A DNA stretch of 64,000 bases from Eutreptiella sp. 'Long Island Sound 2002'. Lineage: Eukaryota > Euglenozoa > Euglenophyceae > Eutreptiales > Eutreptiaceae. The DNA lies in assembly GCA_964036045.1 (NCBI GenBank), contig OZ038384.1:24605000-24668999 (forward strand), written 5' to 3'. The translations under genes were made by a program, and so were the position numbers. This document shows positions 53,777 to 64,000 of the stretch, in pieces; the stretch's first letter is position 1; the number at the start of each line of letters is the position of its first letter. The notes under the pieces are model-generated. The model was not told where the DNA came from and did not search any database. It saw only the letters and a program-made list of their open reading frames with translations.

Positions 53777-54651
53777 GGCTCCCTCCTTACCCACCTCTTT
53801 TCATGTTTGGCGTGTTCCGGCCCCGTCGTACCCCCTATGCGAGTGGGCGTGCTGGGGCGGGGCTCTTGCATGCATGTGTGCACACTTGCGGTATGCCTCC
53901 ACCATGGCGCGTTTTGTAACGTACTCTTGCCTCCTTGCCATCTTTTTGTGTATTGTGTTTGTTACGGCGTTATGTAGCGTTGCGTGGCATATGACATACT
54001 TGTTTTTCGGCGGCCGGTGGCGTTGTTGTTGCTTGTGTGTGTTATTCTTGCACCCGGTACCTCTTTGGTCACCTTTGTTCGTTGTTCTTCCCGTGTGCGC
54101 GGCATGACATGCAACATACTTGTGTGGCTCCCTTTTTACCAACATCTTTTCGTGTTTCGCGTGTGGGCTTGCAATGCATGGTCTCATACCTGCAGTACGT
54201 CTCCACCGTGGCGCGGTTTGCTACATACTTGCTCTCTCCTTGCCTACATCTTACCGTGTTGTTCTTGCTACGTCGTTTTTTAGCGTTGCGCGGCATACAA
54301 CATACTTGTTTTTCGGCGGCCGGTGGCGTTGTTGTTGTTTGTGTGTGTTTTGTTTTGGGGCGCGCACAAGTCTCTAGCGCCTAGGGCACGCACTTTGCTA
54401 GGTGGTTTGGGGCAAGCAACGCTCAGCTTCTTCGCCGTCGCGACTCTTTTGTTCTTCTCTCTTTGTGAGTGTCGTAAATTTTTTCGACCTCGCCAAACAG
54501 CGGCCTAAAATCTTTGGGGGGGTTTCTAAGGTCGGAAAAGACGATTTTTCGCTTTATTTTTTCTGGCTGTGCGTCTTTTTCTTGGTTTTTTTTTGTCTTC
54601 TGCTGCCATCGCGCGACTAGAAGATAAATAGGATCAACCGCGCGGATCAAC

Positions 54652-56516
54652 TGCAACATGCCTACTTACTTTATTTGAGTTGGACAAGTTCCGGCAGTTG
54701 GAGAGTGGGTTCGCCTGCATCAAACAGACAAACGCCGCATTTCCTATCATTGATCTTGCAGATTTGATACTTTGGAACTATAGTATAATAATTTCGCATC
54801 AGAACACGGACAATTTCGACGTTCACTTTAGTAGTGGGAAAACAATGGAGGTCTGTGCACTATTTCATTAGTCGCGCGTGATTGGACAGGCTGAACGGCC
54901 ACTGTCACTAATTGGCACTAAGAGTCATTAATAGCCGGTTCAAATTCCCCTGCAGTTCGTACCGTGGCGCGCTGTGGATCGCTGTGCACACCCAAATAGG
55001 TGGGCGGTGAATTACAACGGAACAAGTTTGCATCGGGACGTACAGATTGATGAAGATGATCTTCACCCTAACCTATGACATTTTCCAGTAGGTTACATGT
55101 TGGGCGGGGTCTCGGCGCAACAACGGTCACTGGCAGGTTCTAGGGTGTCAAATATACCAAGTAAGGGGAATTCATGTTCAAATTTGCAAATGACGAAAAT
55201 ACTTGCCCCTACTGGGCTAACCTATTTGGTTCGTATGGGTCTGTCCAATTCTACAGACATAGGGTTCTAGAAGCTGCTCAGTTCCCGGCTGCAAATCTTC
55301 AAATTCAACAGCCAAGGGAGTTGGGTGAAAAATAGGTACTTCTGTTCTGGACGTACGGTCTCCTCCGCACATTCTGAAAAGATGAAAGTGCAAAGGGAAG
55401 CTTTTTGCAAAAGGCCGGGTCATTTTGCTGCAATGATCTGAAACCTTGATTGGGTTTGAGATCCCTGGTTGGGCGAGTCCGCCAAAAGCTTTAAGGTTCG
55501 TAGTTAGTGGATTGTGCCAAATATCCTAAACACACGAACGGCATCAGTCATGTGGTGTTCCTGATAGCTGGAATCGCCAACTGGCTGGGTGTAGAAATCC
55601 CATCAGAGCGGTGGGTCCTCGGCCAACAAGCAGAAAACAGTGCGGGGCATGTAGCCCAAATCGCACGGCCAAGATCCCTGAGATTGAAAACGAAAACAAA
55701 AACGGGATGCAATGAGAGCTGGATCTATAACCCTGATATTTAAAACAACGGAATTCCACAAGCCATTCCGCCCAAACAAGGAAGGTTTGAAACCATCTAG
55801 AGATTCCAACCAAGGCTTATGAGGCCATAAAGTCATACACAAGATTCTCTGAGCACGCCCACATTGCAACAAAAGAAAAACAACGGAGAGGGGGTTTAAG
55901 ACCTCGTCAAGGGGAGCGGGGGGGGGGGGGCTTCTCTTTGACACCTTCTCGCAATGGATACGTTCTATCTTTACATGTTTGCTGCGATTTGCTTGTACAC
56001 TCCAGATTCTCACTGCTATTTGGTGCTCCTGGGTGCATGGTCACTATCGTCACTATTATTTCCTACTGAGATGCAGGTGGTCAGTATATTTGCTTATTCC
56101 TCTTTCGTGAAAAATAAAACCATTTGTTCCTTGTCGACAAACGTGGCAGTGCATGGCCAGCCGGGGTACTCAACAGTGAAGCAGTAACTTTGGATCCAGC
56201 AAGCGTGATTCCTAATGAACCAGAGTGTGGCAATGACCCTGATGATGATACGCAAACTGGTGGAGCAATCAGGCACTCTGCTGTTTTCACCCCTGCGCAA
56301 CTTCTTCCTTCTGAACCCTTTTCGGCACCGCAAAAGCCCATCGTAATTATATGGCACCTTCTATTCCTCGTGCAGTAGTGCCAAACCACTGCTATACAAT
56401 AGGACCTATGGCATGTACAGCAAACCATGACTCGGGCCTCCCACAATCAGGCCATTGGTGTGACACAAATTTCGGTTGTTCAACTCCGCTCTTCACCCGC
56501 ATTAGGATAGTTGAAA
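54652..56516. repeat. 1.86-kb dispersed repeat, copy 2
   Basis: Direct-orientation near-identical partner of 22,478-24,335. Differences include a TTACTTTA insertion near the left end, a longer G run at about 55,919-55,930 and scattered substitutions. Together the two copies bracket the tandem array and the gypsy element. Confidence 0.85.
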
Positions 56517-59500
56517 ATCTTTTTGGAGGGATGGACCCGCGAAGGGTGGGTCCCGGCCCTTCTCCGGGGGAATGCCTTTTCTTTCAATTTCAACCTACCT
56601 AATGTGTCTCTGGTCCTAGGGCATGAAAACCAGGGGGGGGGATTGAGCCCCAAAAAACACACCGAAATCCGAACCATTGAGGTCCAAGATGCTTCAAAGA
56701 TGAGGAGGGATTTGGGGTAGCAACGGCATAAAATGCTGTGGCCAGTGCGGAGCTCTCTGCCCAGATAATCACCACCAGACTGCCGACTTTGAGGCCACGA
56801 ATCTCTCTCTACCCAGACAGTCTGCGAAGTTTTGCACTGAGCGGTGGGCCTGGACAGAAAAGGGATTACCCCTGAACCCATGAACTCCGCAACCTTTCAT
56901 AACACAATCCAACGCCGTGAGGAACATGAAAGTCCGACAATACGAAACAAGTCTCCACTGTAACGCGGTAGGCCTCTCGCACCCGTGAAATGTACACTTG
57001 CATAACAATTTCAAACGAAACAATTGCGATGCACATCACCTCCAGTAAGGTTTGAGGTTTGACATTTTTTTTAAACCCGATTCAGTCCGAAACTGTTGTA
57101 TCATACATTCCATCACCCAGTCAAACTGAATGATTCTGTAGCTCTCTTGTATATTTACATCTCATATAACCGGTGTCGGTCTGTGTCCTACCTACTCTAG
57201 ATCCTGCCCTTTTTACTGTCTTGCTGGTGATCTGCCTTTGCTGGCTTATGCTATGCAGGTCCTGCACCTAAGCAGTGGCCCTAGCCGTGAACTGTGGTGT
57301 GTGCTTACTACCCATGGTGTTTCCTCCTCAGAACCTTGCGGTGAAACTTGGCTCTTGCCAAAACCAGACTCAATACCTGACGTGACGCAACAGGAAAAAT
57401 TGGGTAGCTGGTTCGCGTTATTTTCTGGCTGGCTGTTTGACTTCTCCAACTTTGGCCGTTGGCATTTGGCTTGACCTCTTTGGCCTTGGCCTGTTTGGTC
57501 CTGCCTTTTTTGGCCTTGGGCCATTCGGTCCTGCCTACCTGGGCCTTAGTGCTGAAGTGTCTATTTGCCTACCGGGTTAATTGCCTACTTGCCATCCCAA
57601 ATGAAGATGGAGGACCTCTTTGAGGTCAAGATCACCCAAGGGCTGTTTCCAGCTGGACTGGTTCAGTCCCTCCTGCTCAATACCAAGTGCATCGGAATGT
57701 ACAGCCCGGTACTGCAGGTAACCCTCCTGAGAGAGCATTTTACCCTTCTGATCCCAAAAAATACTCTCCCCTTTTGGTATGTCCCCCCAATCAACTGCAA
57801 TCTCCCCTAAGCTCCAAAGCCACTTCTCTCTCATTCACACTGGTACCACTATAACCCCCTTAGCCCCTTCCCATATGACCTTTTGCACCGTTTCTGGCAG
57901 CTCACGAGCTGGCGGGAACAAAAGCAAAGTATGATGCTCCCCTCCCCAAGGGCACATATACCCATTTTGGTGCCTTCTTGGTCTGACAGGGGGGTGAGAG
58001 TCCAGTCCGATTTCGTTATTTGAATCTTCTTCTCCCACTTCCCTGACTCGACTCACGCCTCCGTCGACCCTTCCCACGCACTCCACTCACACCTCCAAGG
58101 CGGTCAAAGGGGCTGCTTGTGGCACGGAGGGGCTCGGTAGTCCCCAAAGCTCTTCCGGCCCACTGACACAACGTGTCGCGCCAGAGCGGGCGCAGGTCGT
58201 ATCTTTCATTGTTGTATACGCCTGGCCGCCTCAGCTTCCGCGGTATCCCAGCAGACTGTCGGGGTTGTATCGTCCGGATGTCCTGATCTGATAAAACCTC
58301 TCAGGGGCTGGACTTACCATAGGGGATTGGTCGTGTCGGTCCAGCAGCCCCATGACACTAATGATCATGGCATCCAGTTCCACATCCCTGTGGTCCCGTG
58401 AGTATCCGAACCAACCCATCAAGGCATCGGGCGGATCAAAACCCAAGGAACCCTCATCACCCTGGGGAGGCTGGAGATCCTGATTGTGGACATCAATCGA
58501 CCAGACTCTTCAGAGTCCCTTGTCACCATTGTCCAGCCAATCCTCGGCAGAGACCGCAATCATCGTGGTCCAGTCTCCAGAGACTTGCAACTTGGTGGCA
58601 GGACCTTGATCGGACGCCTCTTGCAGGACATTAGGGGAAGGAAGTACAGTGGGGATGGGAAAAAGGGAGGAAAGGGTTTCGTCGACCATTGCCTCCTGGG
58701 TCTGGTCCCAGTCTGTACCAGCTATCCGAACCCTCAGAAGCGACCTGATGGGCTTACCATCGTTGGCACTTCAGGCCATGCTGAATGCTTTTCTGGCTGG
58801 ACGGAGTGGGGTGCATTCACCTGATGGCACAAACCAGCCAAGAGGGATTTATGATGCATAGGGTGTCCACCAGCTGCGGGTGGCCCCTTTTTGGCGCTGA
58901 AGCAGGGGGTGTGTCTTTCTTAATCAACCTTCTGGAAATCTGATGAATCCCAGGACGGGCGGCTATGCTCATGGACAGGGCAAGTACAACTGACACTAAC
59001 TTATGGTTATTGCATCCTGTGGACTGAGATTCTGGGTCAATGCCCTTGGGGGAGGCCCCAGTCAGTCTGTGGACTGCTGATGGGTCCTCTCTCAAGCCCT
59101 GCTCAGGCTCTAATCCTGCTTAGCTCGGCGTCAACAAACTGATCTGCAACTTCAGTGTAATGGCGATGATGGCCCAGGGTATGACCTGGGCATCAGGACC
59201 GCTTCCAGAGCCGGACCCTGCTGGTGAGAGTAGAACCTGTGAAGGCCTCTCCATCATTTTCTGAGGTACAGATTGTGTGTCCAGGATTTTGTGTGTAGTG
59301 TCAACTGACCAATGAGGTGCCGTCAATTCAGAATAGGTTGGGTTGTCGGTTGTGGGCGACAAACTGTTGAACCGTTCACACCAAGGCACAGAGGTACCCA
59401 GGCTGGCCCCTGCCCTCTCGCCTGCACAACTTGCGTCGTGCGTTTGTGGGGGGCAGAGGTATCCCGTAGAGGCAGGGACATGGCACCCATCGACAAAGGC

Positions 59501-60461
59501 AGATCCTTCTGTGTAGGACACGCCCCCTTCACAAGGGACCAAAGGGGGAGTCTGTGGCCCCACTAGGGCATTTAACCTTCCGGCGCCCACTCCCACAGAT
59601 CTCATTGATCCTTCGTCGCCATTGAACTCTGAAGGACTGAAGCGGTGCCCAAGACCGTATGGCCAATGAGCCAAATGTCTGTCCTTCCCCGTTACTTGCA
59701 CCCATTCCCTGTCCTGCTTGTGAGAATATCCTACCTCCAGCTCAATGGGAACCGGCATGAGACCCATCCTGTCCCCAACCTTCCGAGTTGATGGAATCGA
59801 TCTGGAATTTTTATAATTTCATATTTATGATTGAATGTTTCGGGAAATCGATTACTCTGACCCGCCTTCTGGCTGCCGTGAAAATGCCGCCCTTTGTCGC
59901 CTGCGCGTGTTGGCGGCCTGTTTCTGTGGCGATTTTTGTTTTGACTTTTTCTCCTGCTTAGGCAGCTCAAGTTTTTTTTGTGCATGGGGGTTGCCCCCCC
60001 CCGCGTGCATATAACAAAAGCGGCCTAACCACGGGCAAGTGACCGTTCATGGCGAGCCGAAGTTCATCGAAGGACAGCAGCCATATGTACAGTAACTCAG
60101 GGGGTGTGACCCTGCTTAGGCGGCTCAAGTTGCATGGTCAAATTGCGCCCAAAACTGCCTCTCCACGGCACTGCGAAAAAATAATTTTTTTTCGGGGGAC
60201 CTAAAACACAAGAACCAAAAATCCTGTGAAAAGCAATTAACTGGTCCATTTTCCTTTTTTTTCAACAAAACCGACTGCCCGGGAAAATGATTCATTTCCA
60301 CCAAAATGAGGTTCTTTTTTGGGAAAGCCACGACTTTTTGTTTCCTATACCACTTATGCTTTGCAATGGAAACACCCATGAGCTTTCAATCTTTTGGAAA
60401 ACCAGTTTTCGAAAACCATGTTGCACGCTCCACGACAAGAAGCATTTTTGGCAACCCTTCT
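56517..60461. other. Mostly geneless stretch
   Basis: No gene with a recognised domain. 56,517-57,045 looks like an insertion relative to dispersed-repeat copy 1, ending before GGTTTGAGGTTTGA. TTGGCC-rich repeats occur at about 57,478-57,545. CTGCTTAGGCAGCTCAAGTT at 59,954 is repeated with one change at 60,112. The rest may hold exons I cannot resolve. Confidence 0.35.
59120..59767 (-). CDS. Unrecognised ORF, low confidence
   Basis: This ATG-started frame encodes 215 residues, rich in Gly/Ser/Pro/Thr with several Cys (VPCEGG, GYLCPPQTHDASCAG) and a hydrophobic C-terminus (IPWAIIAITLKLQISLL). It is the longest frame in this stretch, in DNA that is not GC-biased, so it is less likely to be a composition artefact. 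No motif identifies a family, and splice signals were not resolved. Confidence 0.2.
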   Translation of the reverse strand: MGLMPVPIELEVGYSHKQDREWVQVTGKDRHLAHWPYGLGHRFSPSEFNGDEGSMRSVGVGAGRLNALVGPQTPPLVPCEGGVSYTEGSAFVDGCHVPASTGYLCPPQTHDASCAGERAGASLGTSVPWCERFNSLSPTTDNPTYSELTAPHWSVDTTHKILDTQSVPQKMMERPSQVLLSPAGSGSGSGPDAQVIPWAIIAITLKLQISLLTPS

Positions 60462-60613
60462 TTGCGCGAGGCCTCGCGCAAACACTAACACAACAGCGCA
60501 ATAAAATGCATCACAGAGAAAAATGTGCCGCACAAGGTGACAGCATAAAGGTGGTCGAAGAGAAATGCATAGCGCGAGCCCTCGCGCATAATATATCAGA
60601 ACAAGCGAAGAGA

Positions 60614-63600
60614 TTACTTTTTCTTTGCAACACTTTGCATCTTAGAACTCAATGCCGTAGCAACGGACGTCTTACCCTTAGGCGGTGGCTTTGCGGGCTT
60701 GCTTCTTGGTTCAGACTGACGGGCTGGCTGCTTTAATGGAGCTCGGGCCCCGGTTTCCTCGGACCTCGGCTTCGCTGCCACTTTCTTCGCTGCCTTGCCC
60801 TGGGAGACCTGCGCTTCCTCCTCCTCTTCTTCCTCGCTCTCCTCCTCTTGATCCCCATCGCTCTTGTCGGATTCTGCACCAGTAACCAACTTCGCTACCT
60901 GAGGCTTGGAGGCAGTCTTCTCCTTCTTGGGGGCTGGTTCCCCACCAGTAGACTTCCGCTTTGCAGGGGCCAGTGCTTCTGCAGCTTGACCTTTCTCAAC
61001 AGTCTCTTCCTCCTTCAGCGACAACGCATCAGAACCCACCTTGTCATCGCAAACCCAAAGGGGAATACCACGGTTTGACCAGTTCGCCTGCTGGTCCCAA
61101 TCACCAGACGCGTCCAGTTTCGACCCTTGTGTCAATACGTGGTTCAACTGCACTCATGAGTCTGCACTCTGTTGACCCGATCGGAGAGATTGTCGGAGGT
61201 AACACCAAGAAGGTACATGCGAGAATCTGGCTTAATGGACGCAATCTTGCACACCAGATCAGGCTGATGATCAATGAACACAAACGCAGGCTTGAAGCTC
61301 TTATCCTGCTTCAGGTAAAAGAGGTGAGTGTCGAAATACCACATAACCGTCGTTATCGGAGGGTGACCGCCAAATTCAACAGGATCCATCTCCTTCACTT
61401 GAGTAGGTCCAAATGTCAGATAATTCGGAACCTGCAAAGAGGGAGAAGTTATTGCGCGAGGCCTCGCACAAAGAGCGGACGTAATGAGGGAGTTATACCT
61501 TTCTCGACCAGCTATCTGGTGACGAAATCAGCAGCCAGCGAACGTCAAACGTTGTAGGATCCCCTGCAGGCTTCGGTTTGACTGGCCAACTGAAGATGGC
61601 AACACGCAACATGTTCGCCATGCGCGGCGCGTTGAAATCATCGTTGAGACGCCTATCTGTTTCCGTCTCCAGCACATCGAACATGTTGTCAACAACAGTT
61701 TGAGAGCCGCAGATAAGGGTATCGGCATGCGCCATCTCTTCATACAGCCAGGCTGGGCACATCATCTCAGGAGCTAGATGTTCAAATATGTCGCCGTTAA
61801 TGACAATCAGGTTCTTGTCAATCTCAATAAACCGCCTCGGGGGATCGTGGGCCAATGCTGCAATTCGGGTCGCCTTAATTGTAATAGTTTGACTTGACAG
61901 TAATGGATCCTGCTGTTCCACTGTCTTGAAGTCACCAGTAACGCCAGCAGCTTGGGGGACCACACAGCTCTTGGTAGGCTCTTGACCCAGGAGCTTTTGG
62001 ACATTGGGGATTTTCAGGGAGGCGGGTTTGCCTTTCTCTGCCACCTGCCACAGTGGTGCACGAATCATGGATCTCCATGCCGGCCATGGACCGCGACCTT
62101 TGCCTTCAGGTTCCCGCCAATAGCCCCATGTACCAAGAGTCACCTTCAGGGCAGGCCTTCCAAGTGCAGCAACCTCTTTGCGAGTCCGCATGTCTTTGGC
62201 TAAAGAACAGAAATGGAGAAAGCGCGGCGCACCAATGCAGAAGCGGAACCCACGCCGCGTCGATGGTACACACCTTTCTCAGGTCTAACGTGGCCGTTGT
62301 GCGGGTGGTCCGGATGCATTGAGACCCACTGGTCAACGATGATGTCGTCGATCGAATTCGGCAAGGATTTAAGGGTTGTTTTTTCTTCCTGCATCACTTC
62401 TCCCACTTTCTTGTAGAACTCCGGCAACAGGATCCTGTCCAGTTCCTTCAGCGCGTTCTTCGTGACTTTCTCCCCTTTGTCGTGGAACTTCTGCAAACCT
62501 TTCACAGCTTCCGGACCAGCATAGTAGGCAAACGTCATAAAATCTTTCCACAATTTATAGGTTTTGTCCTGACAGTGACAACGTTATGCGCGAGGCCTCA
62601 CGCAACGAACAGCATTGAAACAACGATTAATGAACATACGAATTGACCAGGCTGCTTCAGTTCAGCGGTTGGAACCAGGGCACTCATCTGCACAGCATGC
62701 ACAATGGCGATCTTGAGATTGCTGTACGTGTCAGCCAGGCCTCGCCGCCGCTGATCTTCAACACATCGAATGAGGTTATCTGCTGCCTCGTACAGCGGTA
62801 TTGGCTCAACGTCTTGTGCGCTTCCTTGTGCTTGTCTTGCCAGCTTTGTACGGAAGGCCCACGGTGTCGTAGGCTTCAGAATTTCGGCGATGCATGTAGT
62901 ATGCCACTGCTGCAGATCAAGATACGCTGTGCGTCGCTTCTCCGGAATCTTCGCAATCGCTTCCACGCTGTGCTTTCCAGATACACACCAAAAATCGCCA
63001 TCTGCAAATATGAGACACGTCTATGCGCGAGGGCTCGCGCAACGAGAAGAGCGAACAGTCGGTTGGCAACATACTATTATCTTCCCAGAGAACGACGTGT
63101 AATGGGCCTGTTGGCGGTGCTGCTTCGAGTGACTCGATACGCTTCTGCAGTAACTTCAAATCTTTCCGTCTAATCTGCCCCTTTGTCTTCTCCTGGTCGA
63201 TTCTCACGTTCTCCATCTCAACCTTCACCTGCCTCCCATCCGGTTTCAGGTGGTCCTCGGTGTCAGTACCCAAGGTTAAGCCAGGATCTGGTTTTTTCCT
63301 TCTTCTTACGCCCCTTCTTTGGTGTTCCAGCCTGCGATCCTGAGGCCCCAGGGTCATAGTCTGTATCTTCTCGTTCCTCGGCTGTTTTTTTTGGCGGGGG
63401 TTGCCATTCTGCGATAGGGAGAAAGCCTGTATTGAAGGAAACATAACATTGAAAAGGGTTAGAATCGCTGTCGATACTGCATATGTGAGGCGCTTTTAAC
63501 GAATACGAGTACAGTATGGTTGAGAATGCAAAACTGAAGGGGCTCGGCACTGTTTTTGACTGTCAACCTTGCGCGAGGCCTCGCGCAAGAGAGGGGGTGT

Positions 63601-63810
63601 ACTAACCTGTCGTTTCATGCTGTTTGCGCGAGGCCTCGCGCATCACTGCATGTTCTCCAATGTTCTTCCAACGTTTCGCAGCGTGTCGGCGTCTCTCTGT
63701 TCCTCCAACAAACTGCGTTGGGGGATCAGCTCCGACAGTTTTTGCTTAGAACCAGCCTTAAGCAGCCCCTGCTGCGTTAGCACCAACAACACAGACAAAA
63801 GAACTTGTTG
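60614..63810 (-). CDS. Multi-exon gene for an unrecognised protein with acidic/basic C-terminus
   Basis: Minus strand. Proposed exons: about 63,810-63,647; 63,619-63,607; 63,426-63,075; 63,001-62,640; 62,568-62,274; 62,199-61,499; 61,431-about 61,180; about 61,150-60,614. Introns between 63,606 and 61,432 keep the frame (phases 0, 1, 0, 1, 0). Joins at 63,620-63,646 and near 61,150 need very short introns or an indel. Segments: an N-terminal helical region (LLEEQRDADTLRNVG), a Lys/Arg-rich stretch and coiled coil (KDLKLLQKRIESLEAAPP), then a mixed globular region (KIPEKRRTAYLDLQQW; GDIFEHLAPEMMCPAWLYEE; KPAFVFIDHQPDLVCKIA). The end is low-complexity: EEESEEEEEEEA, then Lys/Arg/Pro and SVAKKK. 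The tail suggests a nuclear protein; function unknown. Confidence 0.55.
61432..61498 (-). other. Intron, 67 bp, with palindrome
   Basis: Minus-strand borders GTATAACTCC...CTTTGCAG. Splicing is phase 0 and joins SRK to VPNYLTF. It contains TTGTGCGAGGCCTCGCGCAA, a one-mismatch copy of the palindrome. Confidence 0.8.
62200..62273 (-). other. Intron, 74 bp, with a different stem
   Basis: Borders GTGTGTACC...TTCTTTAG, phase 1, joining RPEK to AKDMRTRKE. It lacks the common palindrome but has complementary CGCGGCG/CGCCGCG arms about 25 bp apart. Confidence 0.7.
62569..62639 (-). other. Intron, 71 bp, with palindrome
   Basis: Borders GTATGTTCATT...CACTGTCAG, phase 0, joining QPGQF to DKTYKLWKD. 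It contains the palindrome variant TTGCGTGAGGCCTCGCGCA. Confidence 0.8.
63002..63074 (-). other. Intron, 73 bp, with palindrome
   Basis: Borders GTATGTTGCC...ATATTTGCAG, phase 1, joining WEDN to GDFWCVSG through a split AAT codon. It contains TTGCGCGAGCCCTCGCGCA. Confidence 0.8.
63427..63606 (-). other. Intron, 180 bp, with perfect palindrome
   Basis: Borders GTTAGTACAC...TTCAATACAG, phase 0, placing MKRQ before AFSLSQNG. It contains the perfect 20-bp palindrome TTGCGCGAGGCCTCGCGCAA at 63,569-63,588. A small internal exon is not excluded. Confidence 0.6.
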
Positions 63811-64000
63811 GTAGTGGTTAGAACCCTTTATAATTAAAAGAGACGGTGAAAAGTTGGGTACACCCCTGCGTGGCCAATGCGCCTGAATTGTACAAGTAGG
63901 CTCAGCACGTCACATAACCCAAGGCACATATACACGCTTCGCGTTCATGTAAGCATTTAACCGCTGACGCACGGAATTGACAAAGGAATTGGGGATTTGG
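63811..64000. other. Upstream flank of the multi-exon gene
   Basis: No clear initiation codon, promoter or further exon could be assigned. The gene may continue past the window edge. Confidence 0.3.

Larger units (their letters stand above)
51721..54651. other. Geneless T-rich stretch with degenerate repeats
   Basis: No supported gene. The first ~1 kb is mixed sequence with three CCTAAGCGT-containing repeats (about 52,507, 52,547, 52,665). From about 52,770 to 54,340 a family of degenerate repeats shares GTAACATACTTG and GGCATGACATG blocks. The DNA is pyrimidine-rich on the plus strand. Confidence 0.45.
60462..63642. repeat. Dispersed GC palindrome family (seven copies)
   Basis: Core GCGCGAGGCCTCGCGC. 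Copies lie at 60,462-60,482, 60,572-60,587, 61,452-61,472, 62,587-62,605, 63,024-63,042, 63,569-63,588 and 63,625-63,642. Two are 3' of the stop codon; the rest fall in introns or at an exon junction. I noticed none elsewhere in the window. Confidence 0.9.

Noticed and set aside
63263-63550. Frameshift in the multi-exon gene near 63,290
   Set aside because: An alternative frame (62,917-63,444) is open throughout and joins cleanly to the acceptor at 63,427, so no frameshift is needed there.

Overview
This window is eukaryotic nuclear DNA, dominated by nested retrotransposons, with one spliced host-type gene at the right edge. The evidence is: introns of 67-74 bp with GT...AG borders (two start GTATGT), LTR retrotransposons primed by initiator-Met tRNA, non-LTR retrotransposons with RNase H, and long satellite-like tandem arrays. 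The short GTATGT/CAG introns would fit a fungus or a compact-intron alga or protist. I cannot name the organism. I see no rRNA, tRNA, CRISPR or bacterial operon structure.

Left block (1-14.9 kb). A GC-rich non-LTR (LINE-like) copy A runs from before the window to 6,364 and ends in an (ACCT)n tail. Its 3' end carries a ~1.95 kb AT-rich insert with short terminal inverted repeats. Copy A sits in the pol region of a minus-strand Ty3/gypsy-type element whose protease, gag, primer-binding site and 5' LTR fill 6,365-10,582. That LTR abuts a decayed LINE copy C (10,583-14,868).

Middle block (14.9-28.7 kb). About 3 kb of geneless DNA is followed by LINE copy D (about 17.85-22.35 kb), a 1.86 kb dispersed repeat (22.48-24.33 kb), and the left half of a ~420-bp-period GC-rich tandem array (24.6-28.68 kb).

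Gypsy block (28.68-48.06 kb). A plus-strand chromodomain Ty3/gypsy element has both LTRs, a PBS, a polypurine tract and a 6-bp target duplication. It split the tandem array, which resumes at 48,064-51,720. Its gag-pol is one long reading frame: gag, protease, an NPPF (adenine-methyltransferase-like) module, RT, RNase H, integrase and chromodomain. Several in-frame TAG/TGA codons interrupt it. An 8.67 kb LINE copy B has inserted into the integrase and is flanked by a ~339-bp direct duplication of integrase sequence, exceptionally long for a target-site duplication.

Right block (51.7-64 kb). Degenerate T-rich repeats, a second copy of the 1.86 kb dispersed repeat (54.65-56.5 kb) and mostly geneless DNA lead to a minus-strand multi-exon gene (about 60.6-63.8 kb). 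This gene encodes an unrecognised protein with an acidic/basic C-terminus. Most of its introns carry the palindrome TTGCGCGAGGCCTCGCGCAA or a close variant.

Most long ORFs in the GC-rich DNA (the 420-bp array, both strands of the proline-rich LINE regions) are compositional artefacts and are not annotated as genes.
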